This document shows positions 53,154 to 62,146 of a stretch of DNA of 64,000 nt, in pieces. The notes beneath the pieces were generated by a model. That model had not been told where the DNA came from, did not search any database, and saw only the letters and a program-made list of their open reading frames with translations. The stretch covers positions 62,001-126,000 of the forward strand of contig JAEZTJ010000093.1 in assembly GCA_023421505.1 (NCBI GenBank), read 5' to 3'. Within the stretch, counting starts at the first letter, position 1, and every line of letters begins with the position of its first letter. Both the position numbers and the translations under genes were made by a program. The stretch comes from Bacillota bacterium. Its GTDB lineage: Bacteria; Bacillota; Clostridia; Lachnospirales; Lachnospiraceae.

Positions 53154-53852
53154 TTACCACTCGAGGTCCCTCGCCGGTATGATAGTTTCATTCGTATAAT
53201 CTTTACTGATCAGTCCATCCTTAATCTTTATCACTCTATGTACCATATCCTTTATTGCAGTATTGTGGGTGACGATGAGCATAGTCGTTCCATATCTTTT
53301 ATTAACCTCTTCCAACAAAATCAGTATATCCTTGGAGGTCTTTGAATCTAATGCTCCGGTCGGTTCATCACATAGCAATAGCTTTGGGTTTTTAATTAAG
53401 GCTCTTGCAATGGCACATCTTTGCTGCTGACCGCCTGATAGCTGGGCAGGAAATTTATTCTGATGCTCCTTCAGTCCTAAATTATCAAGTAAATCATCCA
53501 AATCAAGCGGTTCTTTAGTCAAATACTCACATACTAAGATATTCTCACGTACCGTTAAATTCGGAACCAGATTATAAAATTGAAAGATGAAGCCAAGCTT
53601 CTCTCTTCTGTACATAGACAAAGCCTCCTGCTTTAAGCCGCATATTTCTTTGCCATCCACATTAATTGAACCAGAATCCAGTGTGTCTAATCCTCCTATC
53701 GTATTTAGGAAGGTGGATTTACCCGATCCGCTGGGGCCATAGATAACACACATCTGCCCTTTCTCAATTCCTGTAGTTATACCTTTTAGAACCTGTACAT
53801 AACTGCCACCTTCTCCATAACTCTTTTTCATATCCTTTACTTCCAGATACAT
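53154..53852 (-). CDS. MacB/LolD-type ABC ATPase
   Basis: A 232-residue ATPase with Walker A GPSGSGKSTFLNTIGGLDTL, LSGGQQQRCAIARALIKNP and Walker B LLLCDEPTGALDSKTS, of the MacB/LolD/FtsE group that works with FtsX-like permeases. AAGGAGG precedes the ATG at 53852, which is preferred over the GTG-type start at 53900. It is the first gene of the unit, followed by the permease. Confidence 0.94.
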   Translation of the reverse strand: MYLEVKDMKKSYGEGGSYVQVLKGITTGIEKGQMCVIYGPSGSGKSTFLNTIGGLDTLDSGSINVDGKEICGLKQEALSMYRREKLGFIFQFYNLVPNLTVRENILVCEYLTKEPLDLDDLLDNLGLKEHQNKFPAQLSGGQQQRCAIARALIKNPKLLLCDEPTGALDSKTSKDILILLEEVNKRYGTTMLIVTHNTAIKDMVHRVIKIKDGLISKDYTNETIIPARDLEW

Positions 53853-53990
53853 ATTAACCTCCTTCTGCCGCCAAAACCTGCGAATTTGAGCAGCGCACAA
53901 ATTTGCCGATCCAACCTACATCTGCCGCTTATGCGGCATTCAAATACTGAGCGAAAAGCACGCTTAGTGCTTTTTGCCGGTCGAGACGGC

Positions 53991-54008
53991 ATAACACCGT
54001 TATGTTAT
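53991..54008. promoter_or_regulatory. TetR-type operator before the ABC genes
   Basis: ataacaccgttatgttat matches 54694-54710 at 16 of 17 positions. The inner arms ataac / gttat form a palindrome. It lies upstream of the ABC operon and below the TetR gene. Confidence 0.7.
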
Positions 54009-54042
54009 AATTATTTTTTGGGGTAAGCTGCAAGGCATAAAT

Positions 54043-54666
54043 TTATTGATCCTGCGGCTTACCCTGTTTATAAAAACTAAACCATCCACTTATCTGGTAT
54101 TCTACCATAATTTTCACCTGCTCTAAGGCTTCTTCCCGATTAAGCCCATGCGTGATAAAATAGGCATAGGAGAATATCTGAATATGCGAAATCCAGTGGA
54201 TGATTTCATCTTCCAGCCTTTTCGTATGATAAGCCTCCGAAAGCCTATCCGCCAGTATTCTATAATGCTGTTCAGTAATGGCAACAAATTCATCCATACA
54301 GTTTTCATATTTAGAACCCTGTGATTTCATAAGAAGTAATACAAATACATCATAATGGAGAAACATATATGCAACGACCTGCTGTGCTGCTTCCTTATCC
54401 TTCTCCAAATCTGCCTTAAGTTCACCAAGCTCTTCAAACTCGCTTTTGTAGTGCTCCTTCATCAACATATATACCTTCTCTAAAGGCTCCCTTACCAATG
54501 AACCAAATAAATCTTCCTTATCCTGAAAGAAGAAATATAATGCACCCGTTGTTACTTCTGCTTTCTTACAGATGTTCCTTAAGGAGGCAGTTGCATAACC
54601 CTTTTCCATAAATTCATCTTTCGCAGCCTGTAAAAGCTTTTCCCTGGTCTGGTTTTCTGGATTCAA
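54043..54666 (-). CDS. TetR-family transcriptional regulator
   Basis: A 207-residue TetR-family repressor. The N-terminal helix-turn-helix (REKLLQAAKDEFMEKGYATASLRNICKKAEVTTGALYFFFQDKEDLF) is clear; the ligand-binding helices that follow are family-typical and not assignable. A TTG start with GGAGG 9 nt upstream is used. The promoter overlaps an operator-like palindrome also found upstream of the ABC genes, so it most likely represses both itself and them. Confidence 0.93.
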   Translation of the reverse strand: MNPENQTREKLLQAAKDEFMEKGYATASLRNICKKAEVTTGALYFFFQDKEDLFGSLVREPLEKVYMLMKEHYKSEFEELGELKADLEKDKEAAQQVVAYMFLHYDVFVLLLMKSQGSKYENCMDEFVAITEQHYRILADRLSEAYHTKRLEDEIIHWISHIQIFSYAYFITHGLNREEALEQVKIMVEYQISGWFSFYKQGKPQDQ

Positions 54667-54693
54667 AGATCACCAACCTCCTTGCTTCCTTGG

Positions 54694-54733
54694 ATAACAC
54701 TGTTATGTTAACATCACAATTTAGTTTTGTCAA
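54694..54733 (-). promoter_or_regulatory. tetR promoter with overlapping operator
   Basis: Minus-strand TTGACA (54733-54728) and TAACAT (54710-54705), 17-bp spacer. The operator ataacactgttatgtta (54694-54710) covers the -10. Confidence 0.75.
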
Positions 54734-54825
54734 ATTAAAATTTTATACTAATATTATTCATTAGGTTTGAATATCATTAGCCTGCTTATTAAAGTTCTAA
54801 TTCCTTTTCCTAAGCAGGTTAATAA

Positions 54826-55251
54826 TTATTTTTTATTGATACATTTCTTTTCTATACATTCCGGGCATTCTCCTATAAATTCAAGATTGTGTCCCGTAAT
54901 ATGAAATCCTGTCTGTTCCACCAGCTTCTCTCCAATTTCCTTTAACGGACAATCTTCGATTGGTATGCGCTTACGACACTCCGAGCATATAAGGTAGTGA
55001 CTGTGGTTATGATTATTAATCTGATAATAATACTTTCCATCCTCCCTGATGCTTTTGAGTACAATACTCTTCTCCGTAAGTACAGATAATATCCGGTATA
55101 CCGTAGAAAAATTGAGCTCACTTTTCTTCCTGGCTTCTAAGTAAATCTCATCCGTAGTCATTGGCTCCTGTCCGCTTTCCAGTAGATCAAGTACCAAACG
55201 TCTGTTATCCGTAATTCTTAATCCATTTTCTTTTAATATTTTATCCTGCAT
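54826..55251 (-). CDS. Fur-family zinc/iron regulator (probable Zur)
   Basis: A 141-residue Fur-family repressor. The winged helix (MTTDEIYLEARKKSELNFSTVYRILSVLTE) is followed by HNHSHYLICSECRKRIPIEDCPL and CPECIEKKC, giving the two CxxC zinc sites. It is the last gene of a znuC-znuB-zur unit and overlaps znuB (TGATG). Location and the two AT-palindromic boxes near znuA argue for Zur, not an iron Fur; this is inference. Confidence 0.88.
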   Translation of the reverse strand: MQDKILKENGLRITDNRRLVLDLLESGQEPMTTDEIYLEARKKSELNFSTVYRILSVLTEKSIVLKSIREDGKYYYQINNHNHSHYLICSECRKRIPIEDCPLKEIGEKLVEQTGFHITGHNLEFIGECPECIEKKCINKK

Positions 55252-56072
55252 CAAGCACGTCCTCCAATCTTATGCGCGATGAAATAACGGCCCCTTTTGA
55301 TGATGATTACTATCAAAAGGACAACAACGGACACTACTGCTGTAAATCCTCCCGGAGCTACATTTATATAATACGAAAGAAATAGCCCAGTCAGAATATC
55401 AATAATACTGAATATAACTGACGCAATTAAAGTCGCTCTAAAGCCTTTCTCAAGCTGAATTGCCGTTGCAACCGGAAGGGCAATCATTGAGCTTAAAACC
55501 AGAACTCCTACTATTCTTACCGATGCAGCAATCGTAGATGCTACCAGAATTGAAAAAATATAATTAATCAATCGAACCTTAACGCCTGCTATCTTTGCCG
55601 CTTCTTCGTCAAAGGAGATATACAGAAGCTGATGATATAGAAATACTAGTACTAGCATGGATATGATGCTTAAGATAAAAATCGTAATCATATCGGACTT
55701 CGTTACAGTCAAAATGCTGCCAAACATATAAGATTCCGCATTAGTATTAAGCCTTCCTGAGCTGATGATGGAAATCGCAATCCCTATACTTAGGGATAAT
55801 ACTATTGATAAAATTAAATCGGTGTATTTCTTAAAATAATTTCGAAGAAATTCTATTAGAGCTCCACAGATAGAGGTAAATACAAAAGCGCCGAGAATAG
55901 GATTCTGCTTCAATAATAACCCTAAAGAAACTCCCGCCAAAGAAGAATGGGATAAGGTATCCCCAATCATGGAGTAACGCCTAACCACAAGAAAAACGCC
56001 GATGCAGGGACATAATATCGAAATCATAAAGGAGACGATAATCGCATTTTGCATGAAATCATATTGAAGCAT
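55251..56072 (-). CDS. znuB: Zinc ABC transporter, permease
   Basis: A 273-residue permease with about eight membrane helices and the ABC-3 family pattern (CPCIGVFLVVRRYSMIGDTLSHSSLAGVSLG, then GVLVLSSMIALPVATAIQL). It imports Zn2+ with ZnuA and ZnuC. It lies after znuC, separated by MITE-like element 2, and overlaps the zur start. This insertion between two operon genes may lower its expression relative to znuC. Confidence 0.94.
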   Translation of the reverse strand: MLQYDFMQNAIIVSFMISILCPCIGVFLVVRRYSMIGDTLSHSSLAGVSLGLLLKQNPILGAFVFTSICGALIEFLRNYFKKYTDLILSIVLSLSIGIAISIISSGRLNTNAESYMFGSILTVTKSDMITIFILSIISMLVLVFLYHQLLYISFDEEAAKIAGVKVRLINYIFSILVASTIAASVRIVGVLVLSSMIALPVATAIQLEKGFRATLIASVIFSIIDILTGLFLSYYINVAPGGFTAVVSVVVLLIVIIIKRGRYFIAHKIGGRA

Positions 56073-56088
56073 ACAAATTAATCCTTTC

Positions 56089-56252
56089 TAACTTATTTAT
56101 ACACAATTGTAAAAGAAACCATATAGTTTTATACATAGCATATACTATTCCTTCGCTCCAACGCTCTAGCTTAACTTCCGCTCCGGAATAGTATATGCTG
56201 TGTATACAATACTTACAATTACTAAATTTCGCAATTGTTTATTACTTATTTA
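56089..56252. mobile_element. MITE-like element 2, between znuC and znuB
   Basis: The element spans 56100-56241 in inverted orientation to copies 1 and 3, with ends tacacaattg... and ...caattgttta. Direct repeats taacttattta (56089-56099) and ttacttattta (56242-56252) match at 10 of 11 bases. The core contains the cttcgctccaacgctc... ttaacttccgctcc stem seen in copy 1. Its right end lies exactly at the znuC stop codon. Confidence 0.87.
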
Positions 56253-56895
56253 AATATTCTGCTTTATACAAATCAGGACTGCACAGATGACCATGCCCGT
56301 TCTGCAAATGAAAAATCTGCGTTGAATTAGAAATAACTGCCTCCAGATTATGTTCCACTGCGATTATTGTAATCTTCTGTTTTCTGGATAGTTCTTTTAG
56401 CAGTCCATATATTTCCTTTTGGCTATCGACATCCACACCCGTAGAGGGCTCATCTAATATGAGCAGCTCCGGATAACCCATAAGTGCACGAGATATCATA
56501 ATTTTCTGCAGCTGCCCGCCTGAAAGATTACCCATCAGAGAATTCTTATACTTCTCCATCCCTGTAAGCATTAAGGCCTCTGTGATCTCCGTTTTGTCTT
56601 TATGCCTTAATAGCCTTAGATAAGAATAGAGTACCTCATATACAGTGATTGGAAAATTACTGTTCGTAAAATCCTTTATCTGAGGAACATAACCAATCAG
56701 TCTTGTATCGATTGATATGCTTCCCTTTGTCGGCTTTAAAAATCCCAGTAATAACCGGATAAGTGTCGTTTTGCCACTCCCGTTATCTCCTAAGATAGAC
56801 ACATAGCTTCCCGCCTTAATCTCTAAATTGATCTCATTTAATACAAAAGGTGGCATTCCTGTATAAGAGAAGGATAAATGTTCAATATTAACCAT
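56242..56895 (-). CDS. znuC: Zinc ABC transporter, ATPase
   Basis: A 217-residue ABC ATPase. Walker A GDNGSGKTTLIRLLLGF, signature LSGGQLQKIMISRAL, Walker B LLILDEPSTGVD. The start at 56895 (GGAG 6 nt upstream) is used, as the longer frame would begin inside the promoter. It belongs to the divergent znuA/znuCB locus. The C-terminus (AEYLNK, stop) falls in the 11-bp target duplication of MITE-like element 2. Confidence 0.94.
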   Translation of the reverse strand: MVNIEHLSFSYTGMPPFVLNEINLEIKAGSYVSILGDNGSGKTTLIRLLLGFLKPTKGSISIDTRLIGYVPQIKDFTNSNFPITVYEVLYSYLRLLRHKDKTEITEALMLTGMEKYKNSLMGNLSGGQLQKIMISRALMGYPELLILDEPSTGVDVDSQKEIYGLLKELSRKQKITIIAVEHNLEAVISNSTQIFHLQNGHGHLCSPDLYKAEYLNK

Positions 56896-56980
56896 AACTG
56901 TCTCCACTTCTATGATAAATGGTGTGAGAATTTTCATTTTATAGCAAATGCGAGAGGTTGAAGTGCTTCTCTCTTTGTCG

Positions 56981-57009
56981 ATTGTAATCCACTTTATGAA
57001 TTTTGTAAA
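56981..57009 (-). promoter_or_regulatory. znuC-znuB-zur promoter
   Basis: Minus-strand TTTACA (57009-57004) and TACAAT (56986-56981) with 17-bp spacing, starting next to the first Zur-like box. Confidence 0.75.
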
Positions 57010-57011
57010 TA

Positions 57012-57032
57012 GCAAATGCAAATCATTTGCAT
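57012..57032. promoter_or_regulatory. Zur-like box 1
   Basis: A near-palindrome gcaaatgcaaatcatttgc, with an inner perfect ATGCAAA / TTTGCAT. It lies between the divergent promoters, overlapping the -35 region of the znuC promoter. Confidence 0.75.
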
Positions 57033-57039
57033 AAAACTA

Positions 57040-57067
57040 TTGACAGGCAATGCCATTTTGTTATAAT
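57040..57067 (+). promoter_or_regulatory. znuA promoter
   Basis: TTGACA (57040-57045) and TATAAT (57062-57067), 16-bp spacing. Zur-like boxes flank it, so either could block RNA polymerase. Confidence 0.85.
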
Positions 57068-57070
57068 ATT

Positions 57071-57091
57071 GCAAATGCAAACCATTTGCAT
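57071..57091. promoter_or_regulatory. Zur-like box 2
   Basis: gcaaatgcaaaccatttgc with an inner ATGCAAA / TTTGCAT, one base different from box 1. It begins just after the znuA -10, overlapping the predicted start of transcription. Confidence 0.78.
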
Positions 57092-57111
57092 GAGTCAAGG
57101 AGGCTTAGAGA

Positions 57112-58017
57112 ATGAAAAGAATAATTGGATTAATTTTAGCGGCAGCTACTATTGTATTTTTTACTTCCTGTAAAAACAATTCACAGGATACTGTTTCAGA
57201 CGATAGCAAGCTTCAGATAGCGGTAACCTTCAATGCATTAGCTGAATTTGCTTCAGCAGTCGGAAAGGACAAAATAGAGGTATCCACAATCGTACCTGCC
57301 GGGGCGGAGCCTCATGATTTCGAACCTAAGGCGGCTGATATTGCGAGACTTAGTAAAGCTCAAATCTTTGTATATAATGGACTGGGTATGGAAGCGTGGG
57401 TAGAGGATGCCATCAAGGCTGCGGATAATGAAGCTTTAACTGTTGTAACGGCTACTGATGGTGCTGATCCGATTAATAACACCGAAGAAGCAATAAAGGA
57501 GCATGGGGAATATGATCCGCATCTGTGGCTGAGTATTCAGGGTGCGATCATAGAGGTTCAAAATATTGCTGACGCACTATGTGAGATTGATGTTGATAAT
57601 AAAGATTACTATCAGACGAATGCCAGTGAATATATTGAACAGCTTGAAGGATTATTTACTGAGTATAGCGATAAGTTTACCACTTTGAATAATAAAAATT
57701 TTGTAACAGGTCATGCAGCCTTTAATTATTTTTGTAGGGATTTTGGTTTAGCACAGAATAGTGTAGAGGATGTATTTGCCGAAGGGGAACCCAGTACCAG
57801 GCAGCTTGCTAAGCTTGTTGACTATTGTAAGGAGAAGCAGGTTACCACTATATTCGCAGAAGAAATGGCTAGCAGTGAGATCTCAAAGACACTTGCGAGC
57901 GAGGTCGGAGCTGATATTGAAACCATCTATACAATGGAAGGCCCGGAGGATGACCTAAGTTATTTAGACCGTATACGCAGCAATTGCGAAAAAGTATATC
58001 AAAGTCTTGCTAAATAG
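57112..58017 (+). CDS. znuA: Zinc-binding lipoprotein of the ABC importer
   Basis: A 301-residue cluster A-I solute-binding protein. The signal peptide IIGLILAAATIVFFTSC ends in a lipobox cysteine near residue 20. Metal ligands follow the family pattern: His in GAEPHDFEPKA, His in YDPHLWLS, His in VTGHAAFNYFC and Glu in FAEEMASSE. It lacks the long His-rich loop of some ZnuA. It captures Zn2+ (or Mn2+) outside the membrane and passes it to ZnuBC. AAGGAGG is upstream. It is divergent from znuC, with the Zur-like boxes in between. Confidence 0.95.
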   Translation: MKRIIGLILAAATIVFFTSCKNNSQDTVSDDSKLQIAVTFNALAEFASAVGKDKIEVSTIVPAGAEPHDFEPKAADIARLSKAQIFVYNGLGMEAWVEDAIKAADNEALTVVTATDGADPINNTEEAIKEHGEYDPHLWLSIQGAIIEVQNIADALCEIDVDNKDYYQTNASEYIEQLEGLFTEYSDKFTTLNNKNFVTGHAAFNYFCRDFGLAQNSVEDVFAEGEPSTRQLAKLVDYCKEKQVTTIFAEEMASSEISKTLASEVGADIETIYTMEGPEDDLSYLDRIRSNCEKVYQSLAK

Positions 58018-58165
58018 CGAAAATTTGCGAATTCATTAACTACAAATTTGTATACACAATATATACTATTCTGGAGCGGAAGTTAAGCGCGAGGGAGCGT
58101 TGATGCGAAGGAATAGTATATATCGTGTATACAAACCTACAGTTAATGAGTTTCACAATCATCTG
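58018..58165. mobile_element. MITE-like element 3, directly after znuA
   Basis: A full-length family member (about 145 bp) with left end (tttgcgaattcattaac) and right end (gttaatgagtttcacaatcatct) inversely repeated, and the same stem (gtatacacaatatatactattc.. / gaatagtatatatcgtgtatac) and core (ggagcggaagttaag). It begins at the znuA stop codon. No target duplication can be recognised, so it is probably older. Confidence 0.82.
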
Positions 58166-58182
58166 ATCCTCTATATTTAATT

Positions 58183-58304
58183 AAGAGGATGTCCTAAAAG
58201 CTTAATTCGATTTGTTAAACAACAAAATACAGAAGGATTCGTCTAAATTTACTCCGCGTATTGTTCGTAAAACATAACCTTTTTACCATTTGGGATATCC
58301 TCTT
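58183..58304. terminator. R3-type structured terminator between znuA and the chemotaxis gene
   Basis: Ends gaggatgtcc / gggatatcctc pair (with G-U), enclosing about 95 bp with weaker internal pairing; a T-rich flank follows (tttgttt). It lies in a convergent gap and resembles the element at 24244. Confidence 0.6.
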
Positions 58305-58322
58305 TGTTTATAACTATTATAA

Positions 58323-60065
58323 TTATTTTGCTAGCATAAATTTATCAATCAAGCCCTTTATCTCTAATACCAGATCGTCTACTTCTAAGCCTATCTGATG
58401 AATATTGGTCATTGCTGCTAAAACCTCTTCCGTAGTTGCTGAGGTCTCCTGTGTGCTGGCTGCATATTCCTCTGATATGGAGGAAACGTTGCTTCCAAAA
58501 TCAGCTACACTAGCCCGGCTATGCTCCATATTCTTTGAAACAGCCTCTAGCGAATTTATTTCATTATTAATTTTTTCCAGTGTATTAACAATCGTAAGAT
58601 ACTTTTCCTTCGTATCATTTACACTGGTACTTTGTAATTTTACCGCCTCTTTCACCAAATTACTCTGTTCACTAGCTTTCCCAATGTTTTCCTTCAGTTC
58701 CCCAAGCATCTGGTCGATTACATTGGTTGAGTTTTTGGATTGCTCTGAGAGTTTACTGATTTCTTCCGCTACTACTGCAAAGCCTTTACCGGCTTCTCCT
58801 GCACTTGCAGCCTCAATTGAAGCATTCAGTGCCAAAAGCTTTGTTCGTTTTGCAATATCTGAAATCATTGCGCTTGCGTTACCAATCTTACCTGCGCTAT
58901 CACTAGTTGCTTCAATAATTGTAAAGATAGACTCAAAAGCCCCCTGATTGTTAATTGTAATCTCTTCTAATTGATTGACTGTGCTAAGGCCTGTACTACT
59001 AGCTTGCATGATCTGCTGGCTTGCTGCGGATAATTTTTTGGCACTGTCTGAATTACTATCTATTGCCGTTCCAAGATGAATGATTTCTTGAACCAGCTGC
59101 TGCGCCTCCTCTGCCTGATTCGAAGCACCCTCTGCTATCTGGCCAATGGTTTTGGCAATCTCATGCATTGAAGTGGTTACTTCATCGGAATTAGTCCGCA
59201 TCGCTTTTGAAGTATCTGCTAACCTTTCTGAAGTCACAGACATTTTCGTAATAATCTCACGAAGCGAATAAACAAGAGTCGAAATCGCTTTACTCAAGAC
59301 TCCAAGCTCATCCTTACTCCCTGTTGAATGAGGTTCGAATGTTAGATCATTATTGGCTAAAGTGTTCATATCTTTAGTCAGCTTCTCGATATTCTTTTTT
59401 AAATAGGAAATCACATATACGGCAACCAAGGAGACGATAGCTATTACAATAATGATTATTACGATTAAGATTAAAATATATTCAGCTATGTCTTTCTGGG
59501 TTACATCAGTAATATAGCTGCTGTATTCGTCCAAAAGCTCTGTCATAAGATTTAATTCTTCTCTGGCTTCTTCAAATAGAGCATTTTTTTCATCTATATT
59601 TCCTTTTCCGGTAGCCGGGTCATATGCTGCCAGCCAGGTTCTAAATTTTGCATTAAATTCATCGTTTAACTGGGAAAGGGTAAATTGTGTTTTCTTATGC
59701 TTAAATTCTGTGAATAATTCCTTATTCTCCCCAAGATTATTCATTGCTTCATTTACTCTGTCAGAAACCTGTCCATAGTTTTCGATATACTCATTTAATA
59801 AGGTCTCTTTCTCCTGCTGATTAAGGGTATTTCCTGACAAGATAATTGTCTTTTCTGCCATTTCTGCCTGATATATATCTCGGTCTGCATTTAATATCAG
59901 CATTGAATTTTTATAAACCGTATCATAATAGACGTCTCTTGCTTCATTACTGATACGCTTAGACTGATAACTGATCTGGTAAATGAAAAAAATAGTTAAA
60001 AGAATAGTAGGAATTAATAAAAGCCATAATTTTAAAGCCACCTTCAAATTCTTTATCAATAACAT
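58323..60065 (-). CDS. Methyl-accepting chemotaxis protein
   Basis: A 580-residue transmembrane receptor. The N-terminal helix (residues about 10-32), a periplasmic-side helical (4HB-type) sensor region to residue 190, a second membrane helix (about 195-217), a HAMP domain and a cytoplasmic signalling domain. The signalling tip GEAGKGFAVVAEEISKLSEQSKNS is present. It would pass signals to CheA/CheW and be methylated by CheR. The ligand is unknown. It stands alone and is convergent with znuA. Confidence 0.95.
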   Translation of the reverse strand: MLLIKNLKVALKLWLLLIPTILLTIFFIYQISYQSKRISNEARDVYYDTVYKNSMLILNADRDIYQAEMAEKTIILSGNTLNQQEKETLLNEYIENYGQVSDRVNEAMNNLGENKELFTEFKHKKTQFTLSQLNDEFNAKFRTWLAAYDPATGKGNIDEKNALFEEAREELNLMTELLDEYSSYITDVTQKDIAEYILILIVIIIIVIAIVSLVAVYVISYLKKNIEKLTKDMNTLANNDLTFEPHSTGSKDELGVLSKAISTLVYSLREIITKMSVTSERLADTSKAMRTNSDEVTTSMHEIAKTIGQIAEGASNQAEEAQQLVQEIIHLGTAIDSNSDSAKKLSAASQQIMQASSTGLSTVNQLEEITINNQGAFESIFTIIEATSDSAGKIGNASAMISDIAKRTKLLALNASIEAASAGEAGKGFAVVAEEISKLSEQSKNSTNVIDQMLGELKENIGKASEQSNLVKEAVKLQSTSVNDTKEKYLTIVNTLEKINNEINSLEAVSKNMEHSRASVADFGSNVSSISEEYAASTQETSATTEEVLAAMTNIHQIGLEVDDLVLEIKGLIDKFMLAK

Positions 60066-60215
60066 AAACTTCCTCCTTTATTACAAATGCTTTTCGACAT
60101 AAAGCAACATAATACATGCTATTTTACACAGATTGGTTATGATAATCTATAGGATATATGTATTAGTATCATTTGTTATCATTTTTACAATAAATATAGT
60201 GCCTCTATCCATATG

Positions 60216-60249
60216 AAAGGAGCGCACCTATTGAAAGTGCACTCCTTTT
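60216..60249. terminator. Terminator after the S8 protease gene
   Basis: aaaggagcgcac / gtgcactccttt (one G-U) with a 9-nt loop, followed on the plus strand by T5. It is near the S8 gene end at 60256. Confidence 0.8.
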
Positions 60250-60255
60250 TCTCTT

Positions 60256-61992
60256 CTATATGATATTATTCATGGTATTTTCCAGACAAAGTGCACCATA
60301 GCCAAGCGTACGATTGGGATAGATGTTTTCGATTTTCAGCGGACGACAGCCATTTATTAAATATGCCTTCAGCTTCTCTCCATATACATAAAGATCATTC
60401 CCATCCACTATCCCCCACTCCATGAGAAGTGCAGCACTACCTGTTACAAAGGGTGTAGCCATAGAAGTTCCTGACCTTATTGCATATCCGCCTCCGGGAG
60501 CACAGGAATTAATATCTACGCCGGGAGCAACCAGATCCGGTTTTATTTCCATATCTCTTGTAAAGCCTCTTCCGGAGAAGGGTGCATAGCTGTCTGTAAA
60601 AGCATTATAAGCGCCTACACTGATGGCACTGAAAGCAGTTGAGGGTACGGTGAGTGTGGTAAATTCAGAGGGCAGTAAAAATCTTGTCTCTGGGCTTTTT
60701 ACACCTCCCGCCGGAAGCCACATATCATAATTTCCAATGACTATTTTTCTTGGAACCAGTTCGAATCTCCAAATACCTGAATTTACATATCTACCAAGCG
60801 GTACAAATTCTATGTAGATTTCCTGCTGCATATTATAAGGCGTCGGATCCCCATAGTATAGTAATATCTGAGTCTGACCGATGTTAAATTGCTGTTTGCC
60901 CAGAATTCTCGGTATTGGCCCTACTCTGGTTCCGTTCGGTGCTACGATTGTAATATCAAAATGATCAAAGTAATTCTTCCAAATCTGAAGATTGAAGGAA
61001 AACTCATAATCACTAACCGCAATATCCACCACTTCATTGCTTCCCATTCTCAGAATACCCTGGGCATGGTTACCGGTAGCACCTTCATTACCGGTACCTA
61101 TAACAATACTGGACTTCCAGATTAGCGATATATCATCGATATAACTTTCCAATAAGGATCTGCCCGTATGAGAACCATAGTTATTACCAAAGCTGATATT
61201 AATCGCGATCGGCATTCCGAGCCCGATCGCATGACGTATGACATAATCGATCCCCTGCATCAGCTGTGAGGTCTTAGGAAAGGAATCACTAATTGATACA
61301 CCCAGCTTAACTATAACAAGCTCACTGAGCGAGGCTACTCCCTTATAGAGTCCATTACTTGCTCTGCCATTACCTGCTGCAATACCTGCAACATGGGTGC
61401 CATGACCGGATAAATCTGTACTCGGTACTATTTCCATCCTCTCAGGCATTGGTGTCCTTAATGCTTCATTTATCTGATTACTCGTATACAGGGTTCCGAT
61501 ATCATATCCAAGCGGCGGATTCCCTGGGATTGTCTGATCCCATATTGTGGATATTCTTGTTGTACCATCTTCATTTCTGAAATCCGGATGGGAATAGTCA
61601 ATTCCTGAATCTATTATTGCTACCAGAACCCCTTCTCCAAAAAGGTTAAAGGTCGGCGTCTGAAGCGGATTGATACAGGATGCTGTCTTTCCCTGATTTA
61701 CCTCATAAAATAGCCGTCTTGGTTTTTCTATAAACTCAATCTCTTCATAATCAGATAGCCTGTCGATCAGATTTTCTGGCACTGTTAATATAGCATATTG
61801 GTTAAAAAGCTCTACCGCAGATATTCCAAGCTCCTGCCGTACCCGCTCTAAATTCCCATTATATTTTACAATCAGTTCCCACATTTTAGTATCAGGGGTG
61901 TATCCTACATCCAGACTTGCTGTTTTCTCTCTGGTAGCTTCAGGAACTTGTAGGGAAAGACTCAGTTGATTATCAATTTTACCATTTGGCAT
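60256..61992 (-). CDS. S8-family subtilisin-like peptidase
   Basis: A 578-residue serine protease with the full subtilisin triad: Asp128 (IIDSGIDYSHPD), His197 (GHGTHVAGI) and Ser510 (GTSMATP). Length and features (an N-terminal prodomain-like part, an inserted jellyroll-type region around residues 300-440) fit the CspA/CspB-like S8 group common in Lachnospiraceae and other Clostridia, which in spore formers trims germination proteases. No signal peptide is seen. The ATG at 61992 with GGAAGG upstream is used. An Ig-like surface-protein gene is upstream. Target is unknown. Confidence 0.93.
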   Translation of the reverse strand: MPNGKIDNQLSLSLQVPEATREKTASLDVGYTPDTKMWELIVKYNGNLERVRQELGISAVELFNQYAILTVPENLIDRLSDYEEIEFIEKPRRLFYEVNQGKTASCINPLQTPTFNLFGEGVLVAIIDSGIDYSHPDFRNEDGTTRISTIWDQTIPGNPPLGYDIGTLYTSNQINEALRTPMPERMEIVPSTDLSGHGTHVAGIAAGNGRASNGLYKGVASLSELVIVKLGVSISDSFPKTSQLMQGIDYVIRHAIGLGMPIAINISFGNNYGSHTGRSLLESYIDDISLIWKSSIVIGTGNEGATGNHAQGILRMGSNEVVDIAVSDYEFSFNLQIWKNYFDHFDITIVAPNGTRVGPIPRILGKQQFNIGQTQILLYYGDPTPYNMQQEIYIEFVPLGRYVNSGIWRFELVPRKIVIGNYDMWLPAGGVKSPETRFLLPSEFTTLTVPSTAFSAISVGAYNAFTDSYAPFSGRGFTRDMEIKPDLVAPGVDINSCAPGGGYAIRSGTSMATPFVTGSAALLMEWGIVDGNDLYVYGEKLKAYLINGCRPLKIENIYPNRTLGYGALCLENTMNNII

Positions 61993-62146
61993 GGTGCTGC
62001 CTTCCAACAAAATTAGGTTAGTTAATTATATGCCGCCCCATGATACATGATGTAAATCACTCCGGTTAAAGTTTACCTCTACACACTTTATATAAACAAT
62101 TTAATAGAGCAGATTAATTAAATACTAGCGTTCCTACCAAAATAAA

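Noticed and set aside
53900..53990. A hidden gene between tetR and the ABC ATPase
   Set aside because: The stretch has several short hairpins (tgccgcttatgcggca, aaaagcacgctt) and no open frame with a start signal; it is more likely leader or repeat DNA.
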